Shown in pieces: positions 24,382 through 33,136 of a stretch of 64,000 bases of DNA (positions are counted from its first letter, which is position 1; every line of letters starts with the position of its first letter). A program made the position numbers and the translations under genes. Source of the DNA: Chryseobacterium angstadtii. Lineage in GTDB: Bacteria; Bacteroidota; Bacteroidia; Flavobacteriales; Weeksellaceae. Location of the stretch: NCBI RefSeq assembly GCF_001045465.1, contig NZ_LFND01000002.1, forward strand, positions 1 through 64,000. The letters run 5' to 3'. The notes below the pieces were generated by a model that was not told the DNA's origin, ran no database searches, and worked only from the letters and a program-made list of their open reading frames with translations.

Positions 24382-25677
24382 TTAAAGTTTAGTAATTTTA
24401 ATTGTAAAGGTATTTTCCGGCATATCTACCGTTTCTTCGTAAGCGCCTACATTGATAAAATAATCAGTGCCTGCCGTAGTGGTAAATGTATAGGTTTCCG
24501 CAGCGCCACCACCGCCGGCATCTACCGCTCTCACACATGTGAAACTACCACATGCACCGCTATATATATCCATTTGAGGATCATAAGTACTTCCTGCAGG
24601 CATGGTAATTCCTACTTTAAACTGACCTCCGTCTCCTGTGAATTTAAACCAAGTACCATCATTCATTGCATCAGCGCAAGCGGTTATGAATCCATTGTTA
24701 TTAGTAGCGGATATAGCATCATTTTGCGTATATTCATAAGGAAAAGCAGATGCTACAAATGCTCCTGAACATGCATCATTTGCAGGAATAGGAGGAATAG
24801 TCTTGAAGGTAATATCTGTACAACCAACAGACTCAAGGCCCGCTGATACAGCAGTAACTTTAAAATAATAATTCGTATCTCTGTTAAGCGCTGTTGATGG
24901 AGTAAAATTAGTTCCAGACACCACTTGCTGATTAATCACATCTGTTCCTCCCGGAGTGGTTCCCAATGAAATTTTATAGGAATCAGCTCCTGAAACGGCA
25001 AGCCATGTGATGTTCGGAAGTATGGAAACAGACTGAGCATCGTTTACAGGATAATTCACAAAAGGACATGACGGACCGGGTTTTGGAGTCAACCCGGAAA
25101 TTGTAATGGCAGACTTATAATTCGCTCTTATTCCTCCGGGTGGAGAAGCAGGATCCACTACCATACGGTCTCCTTTGTAATAAAGGGTGGAATAAGGAAT
25201 ATGCGGATAGACTCTAAAAGCCTCATCGAAGTTATTAATGTCGATACTTGGAGCATTTTCCTTTGCAGCAATGACTAAATTATCTGTATTGTTATAGGCA
25301 AAAGGTGTTGCCAAAGTCACTTCAACTTTTCCATTCGTTTTGGTTACGGCTCCGGCAAATACCTGTGTCAATTGCGAAGCAGGAATCCAATCTGTACCGG
25401 ATGCAAATGCTGTCTTTGTGGTATGTCCCAGGTAAACAGTCCAGTCTGAAGAATCAGCAATGGTGGCCGAAGGATCCAGATAGAATGTAAGGCCTGTGAT
25501 ATTCCCTGCTGCATTCACATTCAGCTCCTGTTTAGGATAAATCTGCTGAACATAGGAATAGGAAAAAAAACTGCTTACGGGAGCGGTTCCCACATTTGTA
25601 CTTCCGATATTTATATTAACTTGAGCATTAAATACCGAGGCAGTCAATAAAAGAGATAAAAGTAAAATTCTTTTCAT
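24382..25677 (-). CDS. Secreted FnIII-domain protein
   Basis: A 431-residue protein with a signal peptide (ILLLSLLLTASVFNAQ). Residues 20-200 form a beta-rich domain with GLTFYLDPSATIADSSDWTVYLGHT, typical of BACON- or lectin-like secreted Flavobacteriia proteins. Residues about 205-295 form a fibronectin type III module (CPFVNYPVNDAQSVSILPNI then DTNYYFKVTAVSAG). The last 130 residues (NDACSGAFVASAFPYEYTQN ... CGSFTCVRAVDAGGGGAAETYTFT) resemble a PPC-like bacterial pre-peptidase domain. No T9SS sorting domain is seen at the C-terminus. A 15-bp palindrome TTGCTAA-T-TTAGCAA lies upstream (25706-25720). Confidence 0.78.
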   Translation of the reverse strand: MKRILLLSLLLTASVFNAQVNINIGSTNVGTAPVSSFFSYSYVQQIYPKQELNVNAAGNITGLTFYLDPSATIADSSDWTVYLGHTTKTAFASGTDWIPASQLTQVFAGAVTKTNGKVEVTLATPFAYNNTDNLVIAAKENAPSIDINNFDEAFRVYPHIPYSTLYYKGDRMVVDPASPPGGIRANYKSAITISGLTPKPGPSCPFVNYPVNDAQSVSILPNITWLAVSGADSYKISLGTTPGGTDVINQQVVSGTNFTPSTALNRDTNYYFKVTAVSAGLESVGCTDITFKTIPPIPANDACSGAFVASAFPYEYTQNDAISATNNNGFITACADAMNDGTWFKFTGDGGQFKVGITMPAGSTYDPQMDIYSGACGSFTCVRAVDAGGGGAAETYTFTTTAGTDYFINVGAYEETVDMPENTFTIKITKL

Positions 25678-25960
25678 AATTAATAAAAAATCAACATTTA
25701 CAATTTTGCTAATTTAGCAATAATGTTTTGATTTCGATAATAAATATAATTATTAGACCATGAAAAATAATAATTTTAATTAAAATCAATAAAAAAAATA
25801 CATAAAATAATGAATTTAAACCAATAATATAAAAAAAATACATAAACCTACTTGGGAGTTTTAAATAATAAATAATAAAACAGTTGTTATTTTAAAATAA
25901 AACCAATGAAACGCATCATTATGTGTATATTTTAATATATTTGCATTAAATACCAGTCGC

Positions 25961-27298
25961 ATGTATAAAAAGCTATTTTTTTTGAGTATTTTCTTTACGG
26001 GGCTTTATCAGTCACAGACAACCGACAGAATGAATCTGATTTCCGATGCAGTTTATTATGACGGGTATGCAGCCACAGTATCCGATCCGGTTCCTGCCGG
26101 TCTCACCAGGCTCTCCAACACCCGATACACCAGAAAACTTACGGATGCAGAGCTGAATTCCTTCAAAACAAAAATTGCCATGAGAGTAACCATTGGTGCT
26201 CTATGTGATAATTATGACAGACTTGGAAGCGTTTACCTGGCAATGGTTCCTAAAAATCAGCCGAGCTACACCACAAATGATGCCAATGTAAAAAGAATTG
26301 AGGTAGGAAGATACATTACTCCGTTTATGAGTAAAAACCGCTCTCCGTTGGAGGTTCCTTATACTTATGACCTGAGCAATATGTACAGCGTCTTTCACAA
26401 CAGCACATTACGTGCTGCTTATGACCTATACATGGAACTGGATGTTTTTGGCGTTCCTTATGCAGCACAAAATGAAGTAGCAGGATGCGCAGGGAGAATT
26501 GATGTTTTCTCAGGAACTTTGACTTTCTTCTCATCGGATGCAGGAATTACACCACCGGATGATAACACCCTTGTTCCTATATTAAGCTACAACAAATTAA
26601 ATAATTACAATAGCACCGATGTTACAGGTGAAACGGTTAGAATTGTAAGTTTCAACCTTCCCAACCAGGTTACCAATGCCCGCTTCTCTGTAATATCCAC
26701 TCCTCACGGAGCGAACTCTGGCGGTGAAGAATATGTAAGAAGACAGAACTACACCTATATAGATGATGTACAGATGCTTACTTATACTCCCGGAGGTATT
26801 TCCTGTGAACCATTCAGAGTATACAATACGCAAGGCAACGGAATTTACGGATCCAGTCCCAGATCATTTGCAGAATGGACTTCATGGAACAATTGGTGCC
26901 CGGGCAACTCAGTACCCATCAGAGGCTTTACCATTCCTACTATGACTGCGGGAAATCATACCCTGAAACACACGATACCAACCGCTGTTTTCAATCAGCA
27001 GCAGGGAGACGTTTATTTATCTGTTTATATGCAGGGCAAGAGTAATGGAGCTTTGAGCGTAACAGACGTTAAAACTGTGGATGTAAGCATTTACCCCAAT
27101 CCTACTTCTGATTTCGTAAATATCAAATCCAAGAGTGATGTGGTTTCCATAAGCCTTTTTGGGATCGACGGAAGAAAACTGGCTGAAAACCGTGGCGAGA
27201 ACAGGATAGATCTTTCCGCTTACACTGCAGGAGTCTATTTTTTAAATATTGTTATGAAAGACGGAATTACTTTTAAACATAAAATCATTAAAAAGTAA
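25961..27298 (+). CDS. PNGase F-like peptide N-glycosidase with T9SS sorting domain
   Basis: A 445-residue secreted protein with a signal peptide (cleavage near YQSQ). The core matches the two-domain jelly-roll layout of PNGase F from Elizabethkingia: CDNYDRLGSVYLAM (82-95), EVGRYITPF (114-122), LVPILSYNKL, NSGGEEYVR (252-260) and CEPF ... WNNWCPGNSVPIRGFTI. Aligned by eye, Asp86, Glu159 and Glu257 stand at the positions of the catalytic residues Asp60, Glu118 and Glu206. The last 75 residues are a type A sorting domain (VSIYPNPTSDFVNIKS ... YFLNIVMKDG). The enzyme would cleave N-glycans from glycoproteins outside the cell. A -7 element TATATTTG lies at 25936-25943. Confidence 0.85.
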   Translation: MYKKLFFLSIFFTGLYQSQTTDRMNLISDAVYYDGYAATVSDPVPAGLTRLSNTRYTRKLTDAELNSFKTKIAMRVTIGALCDNYDRLGSVYLAMVPKNQPSYTTNDANVKRIEVGRYITPFMSKNRSPLEVPYTYDLSNMYSVFHNSTLRAAYDLYMELDVFGVPYAAQNEVAGCAGRIDVFSGTLTFFSSDAGITPPDDNTLVPILSYNKLNNYNSTDVTGETVRIVSFNLPNQVTNARFSVISTPHGANSGGEEYVRRQNYTYIDDVQMLTYTPGGISCEPFRVYNTQGNGIYGSSPRSFAEWTSWNNWCPGNSVPIRGFTIPTMTAGNHTLKHTIPTAVFNQQQGDVYLSVYMQGKSNGALSVTDVKTVDVSIYPNPTSDFVNIKSKSDVVSISLFGIDGRKLAENRGENRIDLSAYTAGVYFLNIVMKDGITFKHKIIKK

Positions 27299-27379
27299 TG
27301 ATCTGTAAAATACAGTTCACATAACTGAAAACCAACCCATTCACGATGAAATATTTTTCAGATCGTGTACAACAGAAAG

Positions 27380-27410
27380 CTCCTTTGAATACTTTTCAGA
27401 GGAGTTTTTT
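27380..27410 (+). terminator. Terminator after the PNGase F-like gene
   Basis: CTCCTTTGAA pairs imperfectly with TTTTCAGAGGAG and is followed by T6. It lies 82 bp after the stop codon. Confidence 0.7.
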
Positions 27411-27519
27411 AGTGATAAACAATAAATATTCTTTCTGTGTGCCTTGACAGAAAAAACAAAACATTTAACCATTTTTTTCAGAATTTAAGAACATTTAATT
27501 CAATCCTTCATTCAAAAAA

Positions 27520-27550
27520 TTGTCATTTCCAGTTTATTAAACTATTTTTG
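27520..27550 (+). promoter_or_regulatory. Promoter of the DinB gene
   Basis: TTG (27520-27522), 20 nt, TATTTTTG (27543-27550). The start point is expected near 27556, 15 nt before the ATG. Confidence 0.65.
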
Positions 27551-27570
27551 GAGATTAAAATTTTTGCAAA

Positions 27571-28044
27571 ATGAATTATCATTTTCAAGCACACAGACAA
27601 GTGAGAAAGAACCTTTTAGGCATGCTTCAGAATACTTCCCACGAAGATCTTCTGCTGATTCCGGATGGTTTCAACAACAATATCTATTGGAATATTGCCC
27701 ATACCGTTGCTACCCAGCAGCTTTTGCACTATTACCTGAGCGGAAATCCGTTCAGAATAGATAAATATTGGATTGAAACTTACAAAAAAGGCACTCTTCC
27801 GAACTTGAATGTACAGAAATCTGAAGTGGAAGATCTTGAGTTTTTGCTCACCGAAACTTCAAAAATTCTGATGAAAGACTACGACAGCGATTTCTTTTCA
27901 GATTATACGCCTTACACCACGAGTTTCGGTATGGATCTGAAAAGTATTCAGGATGCTATTATCTTCAACAATATGCATGAAAGCCTTCATTATGGCTACA
28001 TCATGGCACAAAAAAGAGCCATATTGGGCGAGAAAGGCAGGTAG
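27571..28044 (+). CDS. DinB-superfamily protein
   Basis: A 157-residue four-helix-bundle protein of the DinB/YfiT type. Putative metal ligands are the His in YWNIAHTVATQQ (44) and the two in NNMHESLHYGYI near the C-terminus. Members are metal-dependent thiol-linked transferases or are uncharacterised; Flavobacteriia make bacillithiol, so a bacillithiol-dependent transferase is possible but unproven. The gene has its own promoter and is followed by rlmB after 114 bp. Confidence 0.88.
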   Translation: MNYHFQAHRQVRKNLLGMLQNTSHEDLLLIPDGFNNNIYWNIAHTVATQQLLHYYLSGNPFRIDKYWIETYKKGTLPNLNVQKSEVEDLEFLLTETSKILMKDYDSDFFSDYTPYTTSFGMDLKSIQDAIIFNNMHESLHYGYIMAQKRAILGEKGR

Positions 28045-28158
28045 TGAATTTCGCTGCGCGGGTCAATGTCAGATGTGAATTTTATTCTTCTTAAAAATTG
28101 AATGACAGGGTGAGATTCACAATTGACAATTTACTATATAATTAATAATATATTTTCA

Positions 28159-28908
28159 ATGAAAGACGATTTTATTTTCGGGCTACGTCCCGTGCTTGAA
28201 GCTATTGAAGCGGGAAAAACGATTGACAAGATCTTTGTGCAAAATGCACTTCAAGGTCCTATTTATGCTGAGCTGAAAACCATTTTAGCTAAAAATAAAA
28301 TTCGTCCCAACTATGTTCCAATTGAAAAACTGAACCGTTTTACCAGAAAAAACCACCAGGGTGTGGTTGCTTTTATTTCAGACGTTCCGTTTCACAGAGT
28401 GGAAGATATTGTTCCACAGTTATTTGAAGAAGGAAAAACACCATTCTTATTGATTCTGGATAGACTTACAGACGTAAGAAACTTCGGAGCTATCTGCAGA
28501 ACCGCCGAATGTGTGGGTGTAGATGCTATTGTACTTCCTGAAAAAGGAGCGGCGCCTATCAATTCAGACGCTATTAAAACATCTGCGGGAGCTCTTTATA
28601 ATATCAAAATATGTAAGGAACCTAATCTTGCCCATGCAGTAGATTTCCTTCAGCAGAGCGGTATCTCCGTATTTGCAGCCACAGAAAAAGCTCAGAAACT
28701 GATCTATGATGTGAATTTCACAGAGCCTTGCGCGATTGTAATGGGTAATGAAGAAACAGGAATTTCTAAGGAAGTCATGCATCATTCAGACGAAAAAATA
28801 AAACTTCCTATTGAAGGAAAAACACAGTCTCTAAACGTTTCTGTAGCATGCGGAGCCATCTTATATGAAGCAGTAAGACAGAAAATGATAGCTGCCTCCA
28901 ATCTTTAA
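28159..28908 (+). CDS. rlmB: 23S rRNA (guanosine-2'-O-)-methyltransferase RlmB
   Basis: A 249-residue SPOUT methyltransferase. The ATG at 28159 (MKDDFIFGLRPVLEAIEAGK) is preferred over a TTG 12 codons upstream because the conserved substrate-binding domain begins there. The three SPOUT motifs are visible: NFGAICRTAECVGVDAIVLP, AIVMGNEETGIS and LPIEGKTQSLNVSVACGAILYE. It methylates a conserved guanosine (G2251 in E. coli) in the 23S rRNA peptidyl-transferase loop. The gap before it contains short repeats of AATTGACAATTTAC and ATTCACAATTG. Confidence 0.93.
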   Translation: MKDDFIFGLRPVLEAIEAGKTIDKIFVQNALQGPIYAELKTILAKNKIRPNYVPIEKLNRFTRKNHQGVVAFISDVPFHRVEDIVPQLFEEGKTPFLLILDRLTDVRNFGAICRTAECVGVDAIVLPEKGAAPINSDAIKTSAGALYNIKICKEPNLAHAVDFLQQSGISVFAATEKAQKLIYDVNFTEPCAIVMGNEETGISKEVMHHSDEKIKLPIEGKTQSLNVSVACGAILYEAVRQKMIAASNL

Positions 28909-29006
28909 TCGGATTAGGATATAAGCTTCTGTCATGGGGTTTTATGGTATCGTTATTGATACACAGAACAAAAATATCAGTACAATTTTAATTTAAAAAA
29001 ATTCAA

Positions 29007-30056
29007 ATGAAAAACGTAGCAGCATTAATGCTCATCTCATCTATAGCTCTTGTATCTTGTAAGAAGGAAACAACCACCATCACTAAAGTAGATCCTAAAA
29101 CGGGGAAAACAGTTACCGTAGAGGTTCCTGCCGATTCTGTGGCGAAAGTAGCAGAAAACCCTGCTATCAAGGATTCTGCCGGAGTATTCACACAAACCTT
29201 TAAGCTGGAAAAAGGAAAAACGTATCCTCTTACTACCTACCAGAGAGATGTGAAAACAATGGAAGATCCTCAGGGAAAAACCATCACGGCAACAAGCGAA
29301 TCTACGGATGAAATGAATTTCACGGTAAACGATATTAAAGGGAATGTGTATGACATGACCCTTAATCTTGTGGCTAAAAGAAATTCGCAAAGTGCACAGG
29401 GCAAAACAGTAATTGTAGATACCAAACAGGCTATTCCTAAAGAAGATGATCTGAAAATGATCTGGAATATCAACAGAGCACTTACCGGAAACAAGCTGAA
29501 TATGAAAATGGACACTCAAGGAAATGTGATCTCCATTACAGGTTTTGATGCTGTTTACACTAAAGTTGCCACTGCTGTTGGTACCCTGATTAAAGATGCC
29601 AACCAGAAAGCAAGTGTTGTAGCCAGTCTTAAAGAAACTTTCAATGAAAAAGTATTGAAAGACCAGCTGAGCAAAAACTTAACGGTAATTCCTAAAAAAG
29701 GAGCAAAAATCGGAGGAAAATGGACGACTTCCGAAAGTGCCGACGGAGCCGAAAACATGAAAGTAACTTCCAACTATCTATTAAAAAGTGTAGGAAACGG
29801 AGTTGCAGAAATCGGTATAACAGGAGGAATTCCTAAGAAAACAGAAAAGAAAACCCAGGGACCTATCACACACAGTCTGAGCAGTGAACTTGTTCAGAAC
29901 GGAACCATTAAGTTTGACCAAAGTACAGGATGGATTACCAACCAGAATATTGATGTAAAAGTAACGCAGATTGAAACCATTTCAGACGGAAAACAGTCTC
30001 AGTCTATGAAAAGCATCTCCAAATCTTCTGTGATGATTAATCCTTCTTCAAAATAA
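29007..30056 (+). CDS. DUF6263-like lipoprotein
   Basis: A 349-residue lipoprotein (LISSIALVSC, lipobox VSC at 16-18). The mature part begins with a charged, Thr-rich region (KKETTTITKVDPKTGKTV) and continues as a beta-rich domain with YQRDVKTMEDPQGKTITATSESTDEMNFTV and a conserved KGAKIGGKWTTSES block. This matches my memory of DUF6263 lipoproteins in Bacteroidota; the function is unknown. It is probably anchored to the outer membrane facing the periplasm. It stands alone, with word-like repeats directly downstream. Confidence 0.75.
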   Translation: MKNVAALMLISSIALVSCKKETTTITKVDPKTGKTVTVEVPADSVAKVAENPAIKDSAGVFTQTFKLEKGKTYPLTTYQRDVKTMEDPQGKTITATSESTDEMNFTVNDIKGNVYDMTLNLVAKRNSQSAQGKTVIVDTKQAIPKEDDLKMIWNINRALTGNKLNMKMDTQGNVISITGFDAVYTKVATAVGTLIKDANQKASVVASLKETFNEKVLKDQLSKNLTVIPKKGAKIGGKWTTSESADGAENMKVTSNYLLKSVGNGVAEIGITGGIPKKTEKKTQGPITHSLSSELVQNGTIKFDQSTGWITNQNIDVKVTQIETISDGKQSQSMKSISKSSVMINPSSK

Positions 30057-30068
30057 TTGAATTAAAGA

Positions 30069-30125
30069 CGTTTTAGAGTCAGAGGGTTTTAGAGTGAGAG
30101 AGTTTGAGGGTTGAGAGTTTGAGAG
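30069..30125 (+). repeat. Word-like GAGAGTTTGAG array
   Basis: Degenerate copies of GTTTTAGAGT / GAGAGTTTGAGGG / GAGAGTTTGAGAG follow the lipoprotein gene. A second word, ATTTTAAACC, occurs twice at about 30175-30199. Confidence 0.65.
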
Positions 30126-30225
30126 AAAATTTTTATCGTTGATCATTACTTTCAGGATACCTTATAACCTTTACATTTTAAACCCTGGATTTTAAACCGT
30201 ACACTTTGAATTTAAATTAGAAATT

Positions 30226-30450
30226 ATGAAGTACATTCTTGAGTTAGTACTCGCAGCCATCATTATTTTCTTTGTCTGGAATATCCTGAGAAGGGTATTT
30301 TTCAAGACTTTTTACAGTTATAGATTCAATAACCATAAGGAGAATAATAAGCAGGATCTACACGGCGCTCATAAGAATAATCAGAACCTCAACTGGGATG
30401 CGGAAACAGTTGACTATGAAGAGGTAAAAGAAAGTAAAGACAAAAGGTAA
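30226..30450 (+). CDS. DUF4834-family small membrane protein
   Basis: A 74-residue protein with one N-terminal transmembrane helix (ILELVLAAIIIFFVWNIL) and an Arg/Phe-rich juxtamembrane region (RRVFFKTFYSYRF). A hydrophilic tail ends in DAETVDYEEVKESKDKR, matching the DUF4834 pattern found in Flavobacteriia. It lies 31 bp upstream of the YfhO-family gene and is probably co-transcribed with it. The function is unknown. Confidence 0.75.
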   Translation: MKYILELVLAAIIIFFVWNILRRVFFKTFYSYRFNNHKENNKQDLHGAHKNNQNLNWDAETVDYEEVKESKDKR

Positions 30451-30481
30451 AAATTCCAAGAAATAAAAGATAATAACCAGC

Positions 30482-33022
30482 ATGGCCAAAAATAAAAACT
30501 TAATTTATATTGCAATTTCATTAATTGTATTTATAGTTTTAGCATTTTTATACTCCACCCCTGTTTTTTCAGGAAAACAGCTTTTTCAGCATGATATCGT
30601 ACAGTACAGAGGAGGTGCAAAAGAACTCCTGGACTACAGAGCCGATACCGGAAACGAAACCTACTGGAGTGATTCCATGTTCGGAGGAATGCCTACCTAT
30701 CAGATGGGAAGCCAGTTCAAAGGCGATATCATCAAAAAGATAGACAGTAACCTGAACTTCCTGCCAAGACCGGTCAATTACCTGTTCCTTCTTTTTGCAG
30801 GATTCTTTTTCCTCGGAATGGTAGCCGTAAGAAACTGGAAATACGCTTTATTGGGCGCCACTTTCTTTGGACTTTCCACTTATTTTTATATCATTATTGC
30901 TGCCGGGCACAACGGTAAAGTAAATACCATAGAGTATTTCGCACCGCTTTTGGCCGGGATTATATTGGTTTATATCCGGAAACAGTACATCTGGGGATTC
31001 ATCGCAACAACCCTATTTATGGGCCTTCAGATTGCGGCCAACCATCCGCAGATGACGTATTACCTGTTTCTGGCCTTAGGATTTTTATTCCTTTCTGAAC
31101 TGGTGAGAGCCATTCAGAAAAAGATCCCGATGAAGCATTTTCTTATTTCTTCGGGGATAATTGCCGCCTCATGTGCAATAGGCGTCGGAATGAATTCACA
31201 AAGGATTATGGCCAACTCCGAATACATCAAAGAGACGGTTCGTGGCAAGCAGATCCTTACCAACGACAGCCATACTTCAGGAAAATCAGGAATGGATAAA
31301 ACCAGCATTCTGATGTGGAGCTACGGAAAACTGGAAACTTTGAATCTTTTCATCCCAAGATTAATGGGCGGCGGAAGCCAGGAACCTGAGGCTAAAGAGA
31401 TGATGAACAGGGTTCAGGAACTTATTCAGGAAAATGTAGGCTCACAGGCTGAAATGGACAGGATTTCAAAAGGATTTAACGGAGTAACCTACTGGGGAGA
31501 CCAACCGGGAACTTCAGGTCCGGCCTATCAGGGAGCCGTTGTATGTTTCCTTGCCGTGTTGGGATTCTTCTTTGCCTGGAAAAAATACCGTTACTGGATT
31601 TTAGGAGCTTCCATCCTGACTATTTTACTGGCATGGGGAAGCAATTTTATGCCGTTGTCTGATTTCTTTATAGACTATGTTCCTTTTTACAGCAAATTCA
31701 GAGCTCCATCTTCCATATTAGTGGTTGTAGAACTGTTGTTCCCTTTGATTGCCATCATTGGAATTTACAGATTCTTTACCGATGAAAAACTGACTGAAGA
31801 ATACAAAAAGAAAATCCTGATGTATGTAAGCGGCGGAACATTGGGACTGCTTCTTATCCTTCTGATTTTCGGAAAATCACTGCTAGGTTTTTATACGGAT
31901 GGTGAAAAGACCTACTTCCCTCCTTTCCTGCTGGATTATCTTGCTGATGAGAGATTCAAACTCTTCAGAATTGATGCTATCAAAGCGCTTATCTACGTTG
32001 TCATAACGGCTGCTGTTCTTTTTATGACCATGAAGAAAAAGCTGAGCCAGAATATTGCTTTGATAATCATTGGGGCTGTAAGTTTATTTGATCTCTGGAC
32101 GGTCAACAAACGTTATCTTAATGATGAAAATTATGTAGACAAAGTTTTTGCTGAAAATCCTTTCCAGACGGAAAGCTCAGATCTTTTGGCAGAAAAAGTT
32201 CAGGGAAATCCGAATTTAGAATCTATTTTAGCCAATGTAAATGTGAATAAAACCCTTGAAACAATTGCTGAAAAGGATAAAACGCATTACAGAATTTTCA
32301 ACAATATTTTAGGAACATTCAGTGAGACCAATACCTCTTATTTCAAATCTTCCATCGGTGGTTACCATGCGGTGAAACTGAGAAGATATGATGACGTTAT
32401 CAATGAGTATTTCCAGATCATGGACTCTGTAAAAGTACCGAACGTCCTGAATCTCCTTAACGCAAAATACTGGGTAGTTGGCGGACCGGAACAGCCTCAG
32501 GCAATGCCGAATCCGAAGGCCAACGGAAACGCATGGTTTGTAAGCGATCTTAAATTCGTGAATACCCCGGATGAAGAAATTAAATCTATCGGAGTGATCG
32601 ACAGTAAGAAAACTGCGGTTATTGCTTCATCAGACAAATCTTATTTCAACAGCAAACCGGTTCAGGCAGACTCTTCTGCATTCATCAACCTGACGAAATA
32701 CCAACCTAATGAGCTGGAATTCAAATCTCAGTCGAAAACACCTCAGCTGGCTGTATTTTCTGAGATCTACTATCCTCACGGCTGGAAAATGTTTGTAGAC
32801 GAAAAAGAAGTTCCTTACATTAAGGCAGACTATCTTCTGCGTGCCGTACATGTACCTGCAGGAAATCACACCATCAGAATGGTCTTTGAACCTGAAGTGA
32901 TTGAAAAAGGTAAATGGGTATCCCTTTTCTGCTTCGGATTGTTCATTGCACTGAGTGGATTCGGAATTTTCTGGATGAATAAAAATAAGAAAAAGATCAC
33001 TTTAACTGAAGAAAAAGCTTAA
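30482..33022 (+). CDS. YfhO-family multi-spanning membrane protein (GT-C-like)
   Basis: An 846-residue protein with about a dozen transmembrane helices in the first 540 residues and one at the C-terminus (LFCFGLFIALSGFGIFWM). The N-terminal loop (FSGKQLFQHDIVQYRGGAKE, then ETYWSDSMFGGMPTYQMG) is characteristic of YfhO proteins in Bacteroidota. The Asp in QHD occupies the place of the GT-C catalytic Asp. In B. subtilis YfhO is linked to lipoteichoic-acid glycosylation; here the target is more likely a surface glycan or glycoprotein. A GT4 glycosyltransferase gene follows in the same direction. Confidence 0.87.
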   Translation: MAKNKNLIYIAISLIVFIVLAFLYSTPVFSGKQLFQHDIVQYRGGAKELLDYRADTGNETYWSDSMFGGMPTYQMGSQFKGDIIKKIDSNLNFLPRPVNYLFLLFAGFFFLGMVAVRNWKYALLGATFFGLSTYFYIIIAAGHNGKVNTIEYFAPLLAGIILVYIRKQYIWGFIATTLFMGLQIAANHPQMTYYLFLALGFLFLSELVRAIQKKIPMKHFLISSGIIAASCAIGVGMNSQRIMANSEYIKETVRGKQILTNDSHTSGKSGMDKTSILMWSYGKLETLNLFIPRLMGGGSQEPEAKEMMNRVQELIQENVGSQAEMDRISKGFNGVTYWGDQPGTSGPAYQGAVVCFLAVLGFFFAWKKYRYWILGASILTILLAWGSNFMPLSDFFIDYVPFYSKFRAPSSILVVVELLFPLIAIIGIYRFFTDEKLTEEYKKKILMYVSGGTLGLLLILLIFGKSLLGFYTDGEKTYFPPFLLDYLADERFKLFRIDAIKALIYVVITAAVLFMTMKKKLSQNIALIIIGAVSLFDLWTVNKRYLNDENYVDKVFAENPFQTESSDLLAEKVQGNPNLESILANVNVNKTLETIAEKDKTHYRIFNNILGTFSETNTSYFKSSIGGYHAVKLRRYDDVINEYFQIMDSVKVPNVLNLLNAKYWVVGGPEQPQAMPNPKANGNAWFVSDLKFVNTPDEEIKSIGVIDSKKTAVIASSDKSYFNSKPVQADSSAFINLTKYQPNELEFKSQSKTPQLAVFSEIYYPHGWKMFVDEKEVPYIKADYLLRAVHVPAGNHTIRMVFEPEVIEKGKWVSLFCFGLFIALSGFGIFWMNKNKKKITLTEEKA

Positions 33023-33038
33023 AACGAAAGTGTCATTT

Positions 33039-33110
33039 AATCATCTTAATTCAAAACTTAATCGTTAAATTTTAAAACATTAAGAATTAGTTTAAACCGT
33101 TAAGATGATT
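33039..33110. repeat. Long-loop inverted repeat of word-like sequence
   Basis: AATCATCTTAA (33039-33049) and TTAAGATGATT (33100-33110) are perfect inverted copies separated by 50 nt of TTAATCGTTAAATTTTAA-like words, between the YfhO and GT4 genes. Confidence 0.55.
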
Positions 33111-33136
33111 AAGATCTAGATTCAAATCTTCAATTA

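Noticed and set aside
25706..25720. Palindrome TTGCTAA-T-TTAGCAA as an operator
   Set aside because: It lies close to the secreted protein start, but there is only one copy and no regulator nearby, so a specific role cannot be supported.
28123..28158. TTG start for rlmB
   Set aside because: The extra 12 residues precede the conserved domain and come from an AT-rich repeat region.
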